From the NCBI RefSeq assembly GCF_024734665.1, contig NZ_CP102931.1:3036001-3100000 (forward strand): DNA of 64,000 nucleotides. The letters are read 5' to 3'. Numbering within the stretch: the first letter of the stretch is position 1; the number at the start of each line of letters is the position of its first letter. Source of the stretch: Variovorax paradoxus (GTDB lineage: Bacteria; Pseudomonadota; Gammaproteobacteria; Burkholderiales; Burkholderiaceae_C). A program made the position numbers and the translations under genes. Positions 49,530-57,795 of this stretch are shown here, piece by piece. The notes under the pieces were generated by a model. It did not search any database and was not told the DNA's origin. It saw only the letters and a program-made list of their open reading frames with translations.

Positions 49530-50804
49530 ATGAAGAAGACTCTCGTGGCAATGACCACGCTCGCAGTGACTGGCGTGGCCTCCGCCCAGTCGTCCATCAC
49601 CATGTTCGGCTTGATCGATACAGGCATCACCCGTGCTTCGAACCGTGCCGAAGACCTCAACGGCCCGACCCTGCGCGATCCGTTCTACGTGAACCGCGGC
49701 AGCGTGACGACGAGCCGCACGGAGTTGCGGCACTCGAGCTATCACAGCAGTCGATTCGGCTTCAGGGGCACCGAAGACCTGGGTGGCGGCCTGGCAGCCA
49801 GCTTCTGGCTCGAATCGCCGATCAGCAACGACGATGGACAGCAAGGCCTGTCGACCTTCGCCCGTCGGTCGACCATCAGTCTCTCCGGCGGGTTCGGAGA
49901 GCTTCGGCTCGGACGCGACTACACCCCTTCGTTCTGGAACGAGACGGTGTTCGATCCGTTCGGAACCAACGGCGTCGGCACCAACCTGATCCATGTCGCC
50001 TTCAACGGCTCCTTTGCGGCGTTCGGTCCGGCAGCCACCCCCGTTCCCGGCATCACGAATGTCAAGGGCAACAGTGCCGTTCGCAACAGCAACAGCATTG
50101 GCTATTTCCTGCCTCCCAACATCGGCGGCTTCTACGGCCAGGTGATGTATGCCTTTCACGAGAACACCAAGTACAGCCCGGGCACCGCGACGCCACCCGG
50201 TGTCGCTGCCAATGGCGCTTTGAATCCTGGTGCCGTTGCCACGACCCAGGCGGGCCGGTACATCGGCGGACGCTTCGGTTACCTGAACGGCCCGCTCGAT
50301 GTCGCGGTTGGCTACGGCAACACCACGGTGGGCGACAGCTACTACCAAGGAACCACCAGCTACTTGAAGGTTGCGAGCCTGGGCGCCTCCTACGATTTCG
50401 GTCCCGTGAAGCTCTTCGGTGAAGTGGCGCGCTCCAAGCGCGAGACGAAATACGATGTCGCGCCAATCGGCGGTGGCGTTCCCGATGTCGATCTGGACGG
50501 GTACCTCGTCGGCGCGACGGTTCCGGTCGGACCCGGGCTGATCCGCGTGGCGTACTCGCACGTCAAGTACGACTACAACGCGCCCGGGACGTCGGCCGCC
50601 AACCCGAAATCCAGCAAGCTTGCGCTTGGCTACGTGCACAACCTGTCCAAGCGCACGGCCCTGTACGCCTCCATCGCCCGGGTGAGCAACAAGAACGGCG
50701 CCAATCTGACGGTCGCTGGTCCGGACTTCTACAACACACCGGCCGGCGTCTTTACCCCGAAGACTTCAACCGGCTACGACGTCGGCATTCGTCACGCGTT
50801 CTGA
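49530..50804 (+). CDS. Gram-negative trimeric porin (Burkholderiales type)
   Basis: A 424-residue outer-membrane porin. The signal peptide is MKKTLVAMTTLAVTGVASA, cut before QSSITMFGLIDTGITRASN, the classic porin N-terminus. SRFGFRGTEDLGGGLAASFW and RLGRDYTPSFW (loop after strand 3) follow, and the chain ends in GIRHAF, a C-terminal Phe required for outer-membrane assembly. ATG 49530 follows TTGGAGAC. It probably lets the pathway's acid cross the outer membrane: it has its own sigma-54 site and lies next to the sigma-54-controlled Bug genes. Its last 13 bases overlap the end of the PAP2 gene on the other strand. Confidence 0.95.
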   Translation: MKKTLVAMTTLAVTGVASAQSSITMFGLIDTGITRASNRAEDLNGPTLRDPFYVNRGSVTTSRTELRHSSYHSSRFGFRGTEDLGGGLAASFWLESPISNDDGQQGLSTFARRSTISLSGGFGELRLGRDYTPSFWNETVFDPFGTNGVGTNLIHVAFNGSFAAFGPAATPVPGITNVKGNSAVRNSNSIGYFLPPNIGGFYGQVMYAFHENTKYSPGTATPPGVAANGALNPGAVATTQAGRYIGGRFGYLNGPLDVAVGYGNTTVGDSYYQGTTSYLKVASLGASYDFGPVKLFGEVARSKRETKYDVAPIGGGVPDVDLDGYLVGATVPVGPGLIRVAYSHVKYDYNAPGTSAANPKSSKLALGYVHNLSKRTALYASIARVSNKNGANLTVAGPDFYNTPAGVFTPKTSTGYDVGIRHAF

Positions 50805-51481
50805 TCCGAGGTTGGCGACGAACGGCTTGTGTCTCGCACATGACGCCGGGAAGAAGGTGGGTCGTTGATTCGACCCACCTGCAATGCGGGAAGCCATCGT
50901 CGAAGGTAGCGCACAAGCTGATTCGCATGACGTCCGGCGCGCTCGACGGCCGTCGATGCAAACAGGCGATGACAGAGATGCTCCAACCCGGCAAAAACTG
51001 CCGCCACTGCGAAGGCCAGCAGCAGACCGGCCGGGACGTCAGCCGGAAAATGCACACCGACGTGGATACGTGCCCAACCGGTGAGTGAGGCGGCTGCGAA
51101 TATCGCAACACCCGCAGCATGCAGCGCGGGCCGACGCAAGCACAGCAGCGCGACGGTGAACATGACCGTCGCGTGTGCGCTCGGCAGCGAACCGCGCGCG
51201 CCGTGTTCAATGTATGCCGGGCTCAGGCCCACCATGAAAGGTCGCGGCATGTTCAGCGCCGCCGCGAGCGCGTGGGCCAGCATGGAGGCGAGCGTCGCAC
51301 AGCCCAGCACGGCCAGGAGATAGCCGCGCTCCCGGGGATACAGCCAAGCCGTCCAGCCCAGCAGGGCCAGGCACGGCCAAGGCCCGCCAACGGCAAGAGC
51401 ACCTGCGACGGACACCAGCCAAGGGCAAGGGGCGTGTCCCGCAGCCATCCACAGGAACAGGAAGAGATTCAGTTCCTCCAT
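50792..51481 (-). CDS. PAP2-family membrane phosphatase
   Basis: A 229-residue membrane protein with five or six hydrophobic segments. The phosphatase motifs are present in order: ALNMPRPFM (motif 1, reduced), SLPSAHATVMFTVALL (motif 2, PSAH) and WARIHVGVHFPADVPAGLLL (motif 3, R...H...D). Such enzymes remove phosphate from undecaprenyl pyrophosphate or lipid A. ATG 51481 lies inside the end of the ArnT-like gene (13 bp overlap), so the genes are co-transcribed. A polar C-terminal tail of about 35 residues follows the last helix. A role with the two glycosyltransferases in lipid A or undecaprenyl-sugar metabolism is inferred. Confidence 0.88.
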   Translation of the reverse strand: MEELNLFLFLWMAAGHAPCPWLVSVAGALAVGGPWPCLALLGWTAWLYPRERGYLLAVLGCATLASMLAHALAAALNMPRPFMVGLSPAYIEHGARGSLPSAHATVMFTVALLCLRRPALHAAGVAIFAAASLTGWARIHVGVHFPADVPAGLLLAFAVAAVFAGLEHLCHRLFASTAVERAGRHANQLVRYLRRWLPALQVGRINDPPSSRRHVRDTSRSSPTSDQNA

Positions 51482-53013
51482 TCGCCACCCCTGCCCTCTT
51501 GACTGGCGTCGCCGTGCGACTTCATGGCAAGGCGCGGCTCGGTGCACGGCGCGCGCAGAAAAAGGCGATAGCTCCCGGCATCGCCCGCGACTTGCAGGCA
51601 TGGCAAGAGGGCCTGGGGCAGTTGCCCCAGCACCGAATGCGGTACTGCGACGAACAGGGGCTCCTGCGGCCGCTTGTCCGCTATCTGCAACGGGTCGGCA
51701 ATGTGCAGCGCGCGCCCACCTGAATAGAACGCAGCGGAGAACATGCGCTCCTGCACGAACGCCAGTGGCGTTTCCGCCCGCAGTTGGGTGCGGTACAGCT
51801 GCACCACGGCCTTGGCCGATTTGGCTTCGGCGCGGCCGCCTGTGGTGAGGTCGAGCAACCACCCCGCAAAAAGGACGATGGCGACGAGTGTTCCGGCAAG
51901 CAGCAGCCGGCGCGCAACGCCGTCGTCGCGATCGTTCAACCAGAGCGCGGCCAACACCGCCAGCGGCGGCAGGCTTGGAAGCACATAGGTCCAGAGGATG
52001 TTGCCGGCAGCCGTGAAGATCACGCACGGCGCGAGACCGCAGGCCAGCAGATAGAGAACGAACGACCGTCGCGCGTCCGTGTCCGCACCATCTGTCGGCG
52101 AACTGGTGATCTTGCGCCGCGTGCGCCAGGCGGCAAGCGGCACCACGATGCTCCACGGAAGAAACGCACCTGCCAGGAAGAGCCAGATGGTGCCGCGGGG
52201 AAAGGCATGCGCTGTGCCGTAGCGGTCGCCCTGCCAACCCGAGACGAAGAACCGGTTCCAGTGTTCCCCGACGAAGAAGTAGTCCAGGAAACCGGGCGTG
52301 CGTATTTCGGCGAGCACATACCAGGGTGCAGCAAGGGCCAGAAGCAGCACACCGTTTCGCATCCACGGCACGGCCTGCCACACCCTTCGTGCCTGCCCTG
52401 TCCACAAGGCCCAGGCGCCGGCAGGCAGCAGGATCAGCGCGCATCCCACAGGGCCCTTCGCCAGGAGAGCGATCCAGAGCCCGGCGATGAACAGCCATGC
52501 CTCGCGCTCGCGGTGCTCGGCCGGCCCTTGCAGCGCCAACCAGAAGCTGCGCATCGACAGCACCGTGCCCAGGCACAGCGCCATGTCGGTGGTCACGGCG
52601 CCGGAGACTGTCCAAAAGAGGACCGTGGTGGCGAGCAGGGGCAGCACATAGGCGGGCCGCCGCATCCCGGCGCGCCGCGCCCAGTCGAACGTGAGAACGG
52701 CAATCGCAACGGCCATCAGAAAGTGAGGCAAACGCGCGGCGAACTCGTTGGCTCCGAAGATCTGCATGCTTCCCGCGGAGAGCCAGAAGGCCAGCGGCGG
52801 CTTGCCCCAGAACGGCGTGCCATCGGTGAACCACGGCGTGATCCAGTCCCCGCGCTCCGCCATCTTTCGCGCGATCTCGCCATAGCGTCCCTCGGTGGTG
52901 TCCATCAGCGGATAGCCCGCCAGAGAGACCAGGCGCAGTGCAACGAGAAAAACGAGGATGCAGGTGGTCGCCGTGCCCAGCGCCTGCCGGGTGTCGGTAA
53001 AAAGGCGCGGCAT
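51469..53013 (-). CDS. ArnT-like (GT83) glycosyltransferase, integral membrane
   Basis: A 514-residue protein with about twelve hydrophobic segments. MDTTEGRYGEIARKMAERGD and FWGKPPLAFWLSAGSMQIFG are the conserved periplasmic loops of the ArnT/PMT superfamily, with the Glu in TEGRYGE as the probable catalytic or metal residue. It transfers a sugar from undecaprenyl phosphate to lipid A phosphate or another acceptor. A long periplasmic C-terminal domain (about 370-514) follows. It overlaps the upstream GT2 gene (ATGA) and the downstream PAP2 gene. With the GT2 it resembles the Bordetella lgm and arn-type lipid A modification pairs; the sugar is unknown. Confidence 0.9.
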   Translation of the reverse strand: MPRLFTDTRQALGTATTCILVFLVALRLVSLAGYPLMDTTEGRYGEIARKMAERGDWITPWFTDGTPFWGKPPLAFWLSAGSMQIFGANEFAARLPHFLMAVAIAVLTFDWARRAGMRRPAYVLPLLATTVLFWTVSGAVTTDMALCLGTVLSMRSFWLALQGPAEHREREAWLFIAGLWIALLAKGPVGCALILLPAGAWALWTGQARRVWQAVPWMRNGVLLLALAAPWYVLAEIRTPGFLDYFFVGEHWNRFFVSGWQGDRYGTAHAFPRGTIWLFLAGAFLPWSIVVPLAAWRTRRKITSSPTDGADTDARRSFVLYLLACGLAPCVIFTAAGNILWTYVLPSLPPLAVLAALWLNDRDDGVARRLLLAGTLVAIVLFAGWLLDLTTGGRAEAKSAKAVVQLYRTQLRAETPLAFVQERMFSAAFYSGGRALHIADPLQIADKRPQEPLFVAVPHSVLGQLPQALLPCLQVAGDAGSYRLFLRAPCTEPRLAMKSHGDASQEGRGGEWRN

Positions 53014-54113
53014 CAGCGAGCAGCGTCCGATTTCGACCTGGACGGCACCGTCGCCGGCTCGTAGACGTCGATCAGGTAGATCGGGCGACCTTTGGTCTCG
53101 GTGAAGATGCGCGCCACGTATTCGCCGAGCATTCCCATGCACAGCAATTGCAGCCCGCCGAGGAACAGCATGCTCACGATCAAGGTCGGGAAACCATGCA
53201 CCTCATCGCCAAGAATCAGCGCCTTCAGGAAAAAGAAGATCGCATAGGCGAAGGCGCCGCCGGCGCTCGCGAGGCCCAGAAGCGTAGCCACCTTCAGCGG
53301 GGCGGCCGAGAACGCGGTGATGCCGTCGAAGGCGAGGCCGACGAGCTTGAGAAAAGGCCATTTGGTCTCGCCGGCCGCGCGAGCGGAACGCTCATAGTCG
53401 ATGGTCGCCTGCGGGAAACCGACCCATGCGAACAGCCCCTTCATGAAGCGCCCGCGTTCGGGCAACTGATTGAGCGCGTCGACCGCCCGGCGGCTGAACA
53501 GGCGGAAGTCGCCCACGTTCCGCGCGATCGGCACATCGCTCAGGCGCTCGATGAGGTGATAGAACGCGCTGGCGGTGGTCCGCTTCCACCAGGATTCGCC
53601 CAGGCGCACGCGCCGCCGCATGTTCACCACGTCAGCACCACCGCGCCATGCAGCGACCATTTCGGGAAGAAGCTCGGGAGGATCCTGCAAGTCGGCGTCG
53701 ATGACCACCACCGCCTCACCGGTTGCGAGTTTCAGTCCTGCGCTCATCGCCGCTTCCTTGCCGAAGTTCCGGCTCAGGCGCGCATAGGAAGTTCCGGGGT
53801 GGCTGCGCTGCAGACGCTTGAGCAGATGAATGGACTGGTCGGTACTTCCATCGTCGACGTAGATGATTTCGTATGTCACGCCAAGGCCCGCCAGCACAGC
53901 GCCCAGGCGATGCTGAAATTCGACCAGCACCGCCTCCTCGTTGAAAACCGGAACCACGACGCTGAGCGCTACGGGGGAGGCCGGACGCGGGGTCGACCTC
54001 CCAGGCTGGGTCCACACGGCGCTTGTTGGCGGCGCACCCACTGTTCGGCCAGGCGAATAGAACCGATCAGTGCGCGCGCGATAGGGGGAACTTGAACTGA
54101 CAGAGTGAAGCAT
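53013..54113 (-). CDS. GT2 glycosyltransferase, ArnC/GtrB (polyprenyl-phosphate sugar synthase) type
   Basis: About 366 residues. The GT2 domain starts at VALSVVVPVFNEE (about residue 50), with YVDDGSTD, the metal-binding DADLQDPPE and the acceptor-loop MRRRVRLGESWWKR. Two C-terminal transmembrane helices (VATLLGLASAGGAFAYAIFF and LIVSMLFLGGLQLLCMGMLG) precede EYVARIFTETKGRPIYLI, the signature of ArnC/GtrB proteins. It makes an undecaprenyl-phosphate-linked sugar at the cytoplasmic face for the ArnT-like enzyme. The start is uncertain: ATG 54113 has no clear ribosome site, and a TTG at 54134 or an internal GTG are alternatives. Confidence 0.9.
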   Translation of the reverse strand: MLHSVSSSSPYRARTDRFYSPGRTVGAPPTSAVWTQPGRSTPRPASPVALSVVVPVFNEEAVLVEFQHRLGAVLAGLGVTYEIIYVDDGSTDQSIHLLKRLQRSHPGTSYARLSRNFGKEAAMSAGLKLATGEAVVVIDADLQDPPELLPEMVAAWRGGADVVNMRRRVRLGESWWKRTTASAFYHLIERLSDVPIARNVGDFRLFSRRAVDALNQLPERGRFMKGLFAWVGFPQATIDYERSARAAGETKWPFLKLVGLAFDGITAFSAAPLKVATLLGLASAGGAFAYAIFFFLKALILGDEVHGFPTLIVSMLFLGGLQLLCMGMLGEYVARIFTETKGRPIYLIDVYEPATVPSRSKSDAAR

Positions 54114-54131
54114 TGAAGAATCGCACCAGGA

Positions 54132-54308
54132 CAACAGGATTTCCGCATCCTCAGCCTGGAAGACTTTCCGGCGACTTACCGGCCCTGTGCGGGGCGGAGA
54201 ACAATCCCCGCCCCTACCGCACCCCTCGAACCAGACAGCAGAAATCTTGTGCTCGGACTGGCGCCGTGGTCACGCCGATGGGCGCCACGCCAGAAACGCG
54301 TGAACACC
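54132..54308 (-). pseudogene. Decayed duplicate of the histidine kinase 3' end
   Basis: Two blocks match the intact kinase gene and its flank. Bases 54132-54185 match 54708-54773 apart from an 11-bp unit, and bases 54261-54308 match 54919-54966 at about 87% identity by eye. The second block encodes the end of the F-box region (FWRGAHRRDHGAG). The blocks are in the same order and orientation as in the kinase but are separated by a shorter, unrelated spacer, so the copy is not functional. It contains a GGGGCGG/CCGCCCC hairpin (54191-54214). Confidence 0.65.
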
Positions 54309-54344
54309 TTCAAGAGCGGCCTTGGATCCCAGCGCGCGACCGCG

Positions 54345-54668
54345 TCAGCCGGAAACCTGCTTGCAACTCTTAGATTGCTGCGCTTGCACCAGCAAGTTCG
54401 ATCTGCGCTCGGACTCGTTCATGTGACTCGATGCATCGATGTAGCGAGCGGCAATGGCAAAGGGTATGACGATCTTCCAGGAATTGCTCTTGGCCTCTGC
54501 CGAACGCTCCTGCGTCACCTGCTCTTGCGCCAGCTGGTCTGCGATGGCCCTGCAATCGAGCGAGGAAAACTGCGTTTCCGGCAGGCTGCTCTTGGGGATA
54601 TTCGTGCAACCTGCCATGAGCAGAACGAGCGGGAACGACAGCAACAACGAACGTGTTTTATTGATCAT
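54345..54668 (-). CDS. Small lipoprotein of unknown function
   Basis: A 107-residue protein with a lipoprotein signal: MINKTRSLLLSFPLVLLMAG, with the lipobox LMAGC giving a mature N-terminal Cys at residue 20. The rest is polar (SSLDCRAIADQLAQEQVTQE), with further Cys at about residues 39 and 102 that could form a disulfide. SWKIVIPFAIAARYIDASSH is moderately hydrophobic. It lies between the kinase gene and the kinase remnant on the same strand, 92 bp after the kinase. It may be an envelope-stress or signal-input partner of the two-component system; no known family is recognised. Confidence 0.8.
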   Translation of the reverse strand: MINKTRSLLLSFPLVLLMAGCTNIPKSSLPETQFSSLDCRAIADQLAQEQVTQERSAEAKSNSWKIVIPFAIAARYIDASSHMNESERRSNLLVQAQQSKSCKQVSG

Positions 54669-54734
54669 TTATTTCTCTTTGGACAGAGTGAGACATCGAC
54701 ATCGATAACAGGATCTCCGCATCTTCTGCTTGGA

Positions 54735-54767
54735 AGACTTTCCGGAGACTTTCCAGAGACTTACCGG
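54735..54767. repeat. Three imperfect 11-bp tandem repeats at the kinase stop codon
   Basis: AGACTTTCCGG (54735-54745), AGACTTTCCAG (54746-54756) and AGACTTACCGG (54757-54767) are adjacent; the third contains the kinase stop codon. The remnant copy has two units only (AGACTTTCCGG and CGACTTACCGG, about 54161-54182). Confidence 0.75.
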
Positions 54768-56173
54768 CCCCGCACCGCCCCTCGCGCAGCCAGGGGCGCG
54801 CTTGCGCACCCGAACGGGCGGGCCAGCACAAACCTCATGCCCGGCTCGGCGTCTTCTGCGGACAGCTTCCATCCATGCGCCTGCGCGATCTCCTGGCAGA
54901 TGGCGAGGCCCAGACCCGCGCCATGGTCGCGGCGATGGGCGCCGCGCCAGAAGCGCGTGAACATCATCGCGCGCTGCGCCGGATCTGCGCCCGGTCCGCA
55001 ATCCCGAACCGTCATCGCGTCGGGACCCACCTCGACCGTGACCGTCGTGCCGCGCGGTGCGTGCTGGATCGCGTTCTCCATGAGGTTCTTCAGCACCGTA
55101 AAGAGCGCGCCCCGGTCGGCGGTCCAGTGCACCGCCTTGCTGTGAAGTTCGACCGAGAGATGCACATCCGCTGTGTGGGCCATGCGCTCCAGATAGGCGG
55201 TGCTCTCCTCGGCAACCTGCCGCACATCGACTTGCGCGAAGCTGTAGTTCTGAACCTCGCTGGCCTCGGCCAGGTGCAGAAGCTGTTGCACTTGCCGCGC
55301 CATGTGTTCGACGTCTTTGAGCAATGCGCCGCGGCCCGCGCCCGGCTCGCTCAGTTCGATCTGCGCACGGATCAATGCGAGCGGTGTCTTCAGTTCATGC
55401 GCCGCCGTCGCAAGAAACTCCTGCTGGATGCGAAACCCGTGCTCCAGCCGTTCGAGCACGCGATTGAAGCTCTCCACGAGCGGCACGATCTCGGACGGAA
55501 CGCCATCGGCCTGCAGCCGGGCATGGATGGACCTCGGCGAAATCGCCGCTGCGGAAGCCGCCACGCTTCGCAGCGGCTTGAGCGTGTAGCCCAGGACCAG
55601 GTACGCGCATGCGCCGAACACGATGAGCAGGACGAGGCTGAAGACGGCGATCCCGGCGGCCACGAACGGCAGCACGAAATGCCGATGCACGAGATCTCCA
55701 AACCGTGTGCTCGCGGCGAACTGCAGGAACCACTTCCGGCCAGCGTGCTCCACCGGCACGGTGGCGCCGTGTATCGGCATCCCGCTGTGCTCGAACTTGA
55801 AATAACCGCGTTCGGCCGGCCATGCCGCGCCCCCCCAGAACGCTTCGACCGAAGCGGACGAAATCACGGCCTTGCCGGAGGCATCGAGGACGCGGTAAGC
55901 CATCTCTTGCCCGAGGCTCTCGTACATCCAGTCCGCACCGCGTTCGCTCGCATCGAGCCCGACGGGTGTTCCCGCGTCGTCGAACTGCAATGCGCCCGCG
56001 AGTTCTTCCGCGCGTCCCACCAGATCGGCAACGAACAGGAGATCGCTGCGCACCGTCAGCAGGGTGATGGCGATGGACGCAATCAACACGATGCTCAGTA
56101 CCACGCCGATCACGAATGCGAGCAGGATCTTCAGACTGAGGCTATGCAGCCACGCCGGCTTCGCGAAGCGCAT
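54761..56173 (-). CDS. Sensor histidine kinase (QseC/PmrB-like)
   Basis: A 470-residue membrane kinase. Transmembrane helix 1 (ILLAFVIGVVLSIVLIASIA, about 15-34) and helix 2 (GIAVFSLVLLIVFGACAYLV, about 174-193) enclose a periplasmic sensor of about 130 residues. HAMP follows, then the H-box FLATAAHELKTPLALIRAQI (His about 259), the N-box NLMENAIQHA (about 370), DCGPGADP and GAGLGLAI. It phosphorylates the response regulator whose gene overlaps its start by 32 bp. A third of the stop-codon region is made of 11-bp repeats. The neighbours suggest control of lipid A modification, as with PmrB, but this is not shown. Confidence 0.95.
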   Translation of the reverse strand: MRFAKPAWLHSLSLKILLAFVIGVVLSIVLIASIAITLLTVRSDLLFVADLVGRAEELAGALQFDDAGTPVGLDASERGADWMYESLGQEMAYRVLDASGKAVISSASVEAFWGGAAWPAERGYFKFEHSGMPIHGATVPVEHAGRKWFLQFAASTRFGDLVHRHFVLPFVAAGIAVFSLVLLIVFGACAYLVLGYTLKPLRSVAASAAAISPRSIHARLQADGVPSEIVPLVESFNRVLERLEHGFRIQQEFLATAAHELKTPLALIRAQIELSEPGAGRGALLKDVEHMARQVQQLLHLAEASEVQNYSFAQVDVRQVAEESTAYLERMAHTADVHLSVELHSKAVHWTADRGALFTVLKNLMENAIQHAPRGTTVTVEVGPDAMTVRDCGPGADPAQRAMMFTRFWRGAHRRDHGAGLGLAICQEIAQAHGWKLSAEDAEPGMRFVLARPFGCASAPLAARGAVRGR

Positions 56174-56828
56174 AGCCCAACCCTCTCACGTTGACGACCC
56201 GCTGCCGCGAGCCGATGGTGAGCAGCTTTCGGCGAAGCCGGTGCAGCGCCACGTCGAGCGCGTTCGGCGTGACGGCCTCCCCCAATCCCCACGCAGCCGC
56301 TTCCAGCGCGGCGCGGCGCACCGTCTCACCGCCGCCGTGCATGAGGAGGAGCAGGATCTGCATTTCTGCAGGCGCCAGTGAGATGCGCTCCTCACCGCAG
56401 CAGACGCTTCCATCGGCGGGTTTCAGCTGGAGATCGCCGAGCGCGGGATCGAGCGGCCGACATACCGTCGGGCGGCGCAGCAGTGCCCGCACGCGGGCCA
56501 CCATTTCATCCATTGCAAAGGGCTTGGCAAGGTAGTCGTCGGCGCCGGACTCGAGCCCTTCCACCCGGTCGCGCAAGGCATCGCGCGCCGTCAGAACGAG
56601 GCACGGCACACCGACGCCGCGCGCCCGCAGGCGTTGCAGCAGGGCGAGTCCGTCGCCATCGGGCAGCCCCCGGTCGAGCACGAGCGCGCCGTAGGGCACC
56701 TGCTGCAGGGCCGCCCATGCGTCGTCGCCGCGATGAACGACATCGGCTGCAATGCCTGCCGCTTCGAGCCCGCTGCATGTGAGCCGGGCCAGCCGTTCAT
56801 GGTCCTCGACCAGGAGAATGCGATTCAT
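56142..56828 (-). CDS. OmpR-family response regulator (QseB/PmrA-like)
   Basis: A 228-residue regulator. The receiver domain has acidic residues in LLVEDHERLARL, the phospho-acceptor Asp in ALVLDRGLPDGDG (about residue 52), and DDYLAKPFAMDEMVARVRAL with the conserved Lys. The C-terminal winged helix (about 125-222) includes NALDVALHRLRRKL and the recognition stretch VNVRGLGYALRE. It acts with the kinase encoded immediately downstream. ATG 56828 is at the family N-terminus (MNRILLVEDHERL). No other gene lies upstream within 100 bp on this strand, so it is first in its operon. Confidence 0.95.
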   Translation of the reverse strand: MNRILLVEDHERLARLTCSGLEAAGIAADVVHRGDDAWAALQQVPYGALVLDRGLPDGDGLALLQRLRARGVGVPCLVLTARDALRDRVEGLESGADDYLAKPFAMDEMVARVRALLRRPTVCRPLDPALGDLQLKPADGSVCCGEERISLAPAEMQILLLLMHGGGETVRRAALEAAAWGLGEAVTPNALDVALHRLRRKLLTIGSRQRVVNVRGLGYALREAGVAA

Positions 56829-56932
56829 CGACAGTGAAGCGGAAAGCTCGGGAGCGCACGCCGACGCTCAGGTCGCGTTGACGGGCAAGGGATCAAGGGA
56901 TGGCGCGGCGGCAGCAAGCGGTTGGCAGGGGC

Positions 56933-57670
56933 TCAGCTGCCATTCATGCGCTGGAACAGCGCCTCGCCATGCTGGCGCGTACCGACCGCCTGCCCGATCA
57001 GCACTTCGTCGCGGCCTTCATCCAGAAGCTTCAGCGCTTCGACCGCAAACGCTTCCGGGCTCATCATGCCGGCGCTCTTCGTGCCGTCGCTGCGCGTATC
57101 GCCGCCCAGGCCGGTGTCGACGATGGGAGGCGCCAACTCCACGACCTTGACCGCGGTGTGGCGAAGTTGATGCCGCAAGCTGAGCGTGAACGAGTGGAGC
57201 GCGGCCTTGGTGGCGCAGTACACCGGCACATCGGCCATCGGCGCGAAAGCCAATCCCGACGTGACGTTGACGATGACAGCCCGCTCTTGCCTGCACAGCT
57301 GGGGCAGCAGCTCGCCGATGAGCTGCACCGGCGCGGTGAAGTTGATCGCGACTTCCTGCTCCAGGCCGTCCAGTGCGTGATCGCCGGTGAAGCTGCGGCG
57401 CGATTGAACGCCGGCATTGTTGAAGACGACACTGAGGTCCGGATGCTCGGCAGCAATCCACTCGACCAGCGCCCTTCTGCTTTCGGTGTTGGTGACATCG
57501 CATACTCGCGTGATCAGCGCCGGCTCGATCGCCTGAGCGCGAGCCAGTGCCTCTTCGCCCCGGCCGCAGACGATGACGCGATTGCCGCGCGCAAGAAGTC
57601 CTTGCGCAAGCGCAAATCCGATGCCGCTGGAGCCTCCGGTAATGAGGATCGTGCTGTCGCGCAATGTCAT
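56933..57670 (-). CDS. SDR-family oxidoreductase (DltE-like)
   Basis: A 245-residue SDR. TGGSSGIG is at about residues 12-19, NNAGVQSRRS at about 83, NVTSGLAFAPM carries the Ser (about 136), and YCATKAALHSF gives Tyr (about 149) and Lys. The C-terminal half (VVELAPPIVDTGLGGD and LIGQAVGTRQHGEALFQRMN) matches the DltE/YbbO branch of short oxidoreductases. ATG 57670 is taken because it precedes the Rossmann fold by ten residues. It is divergent from a MarR gene, with a clear operator dyad between them, so it is probably a MarR-repressed detoxifying reductase. Confidence 0.9.
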   Translation of the reverse strand: MTLRDSTILITGGSSGIGFALAQGLLARGNRVIVCGRGEEALARAQAIEPALITRVCDVTNTESRRALVEWIAAEHPDLSVVFNNAGVQSRRSFTGDHALDGLEQEVAINFTAPVQLIGELLPQLCRQERAVIVNVTSGLAFAPMADVPVYCATKAALHSFTLSLRHQLRHTAVKVVELAPPIVDTGLGGDTRSDGTKSAGMMSPEAFAVEALKLLDEGRDEVLIGQAVGTRQHGEALFQRMNGS

Positions 57671-57754
57671 GGTCTGGTCCTTTGAAAACGGGCACGCAGG
57701 TTCCATCGACGTCGATGGGCCTGTCGCTGCCGCTCTGATAGGATTGAATGATGC

Positions 57755-57772
57755 CAACATGACACCATGTTG
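57755..57772. promoter_or_regulatory. MarR operator dyad between SDR and MarR genes
   Basis: CAACATG (57755-57761), ACAC, CATGTTG (57766-57772) is a perfect 7-bp dyad, flanked by TGACA/TGTCA half-sites at the same place. It lies between the divergent start codons at 57670 and 57796, where one repressor would control both genes. Confidence 0.6.
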
Positions 57773-57795
57773 TCAATAAAGCTTGATGGAGACGT

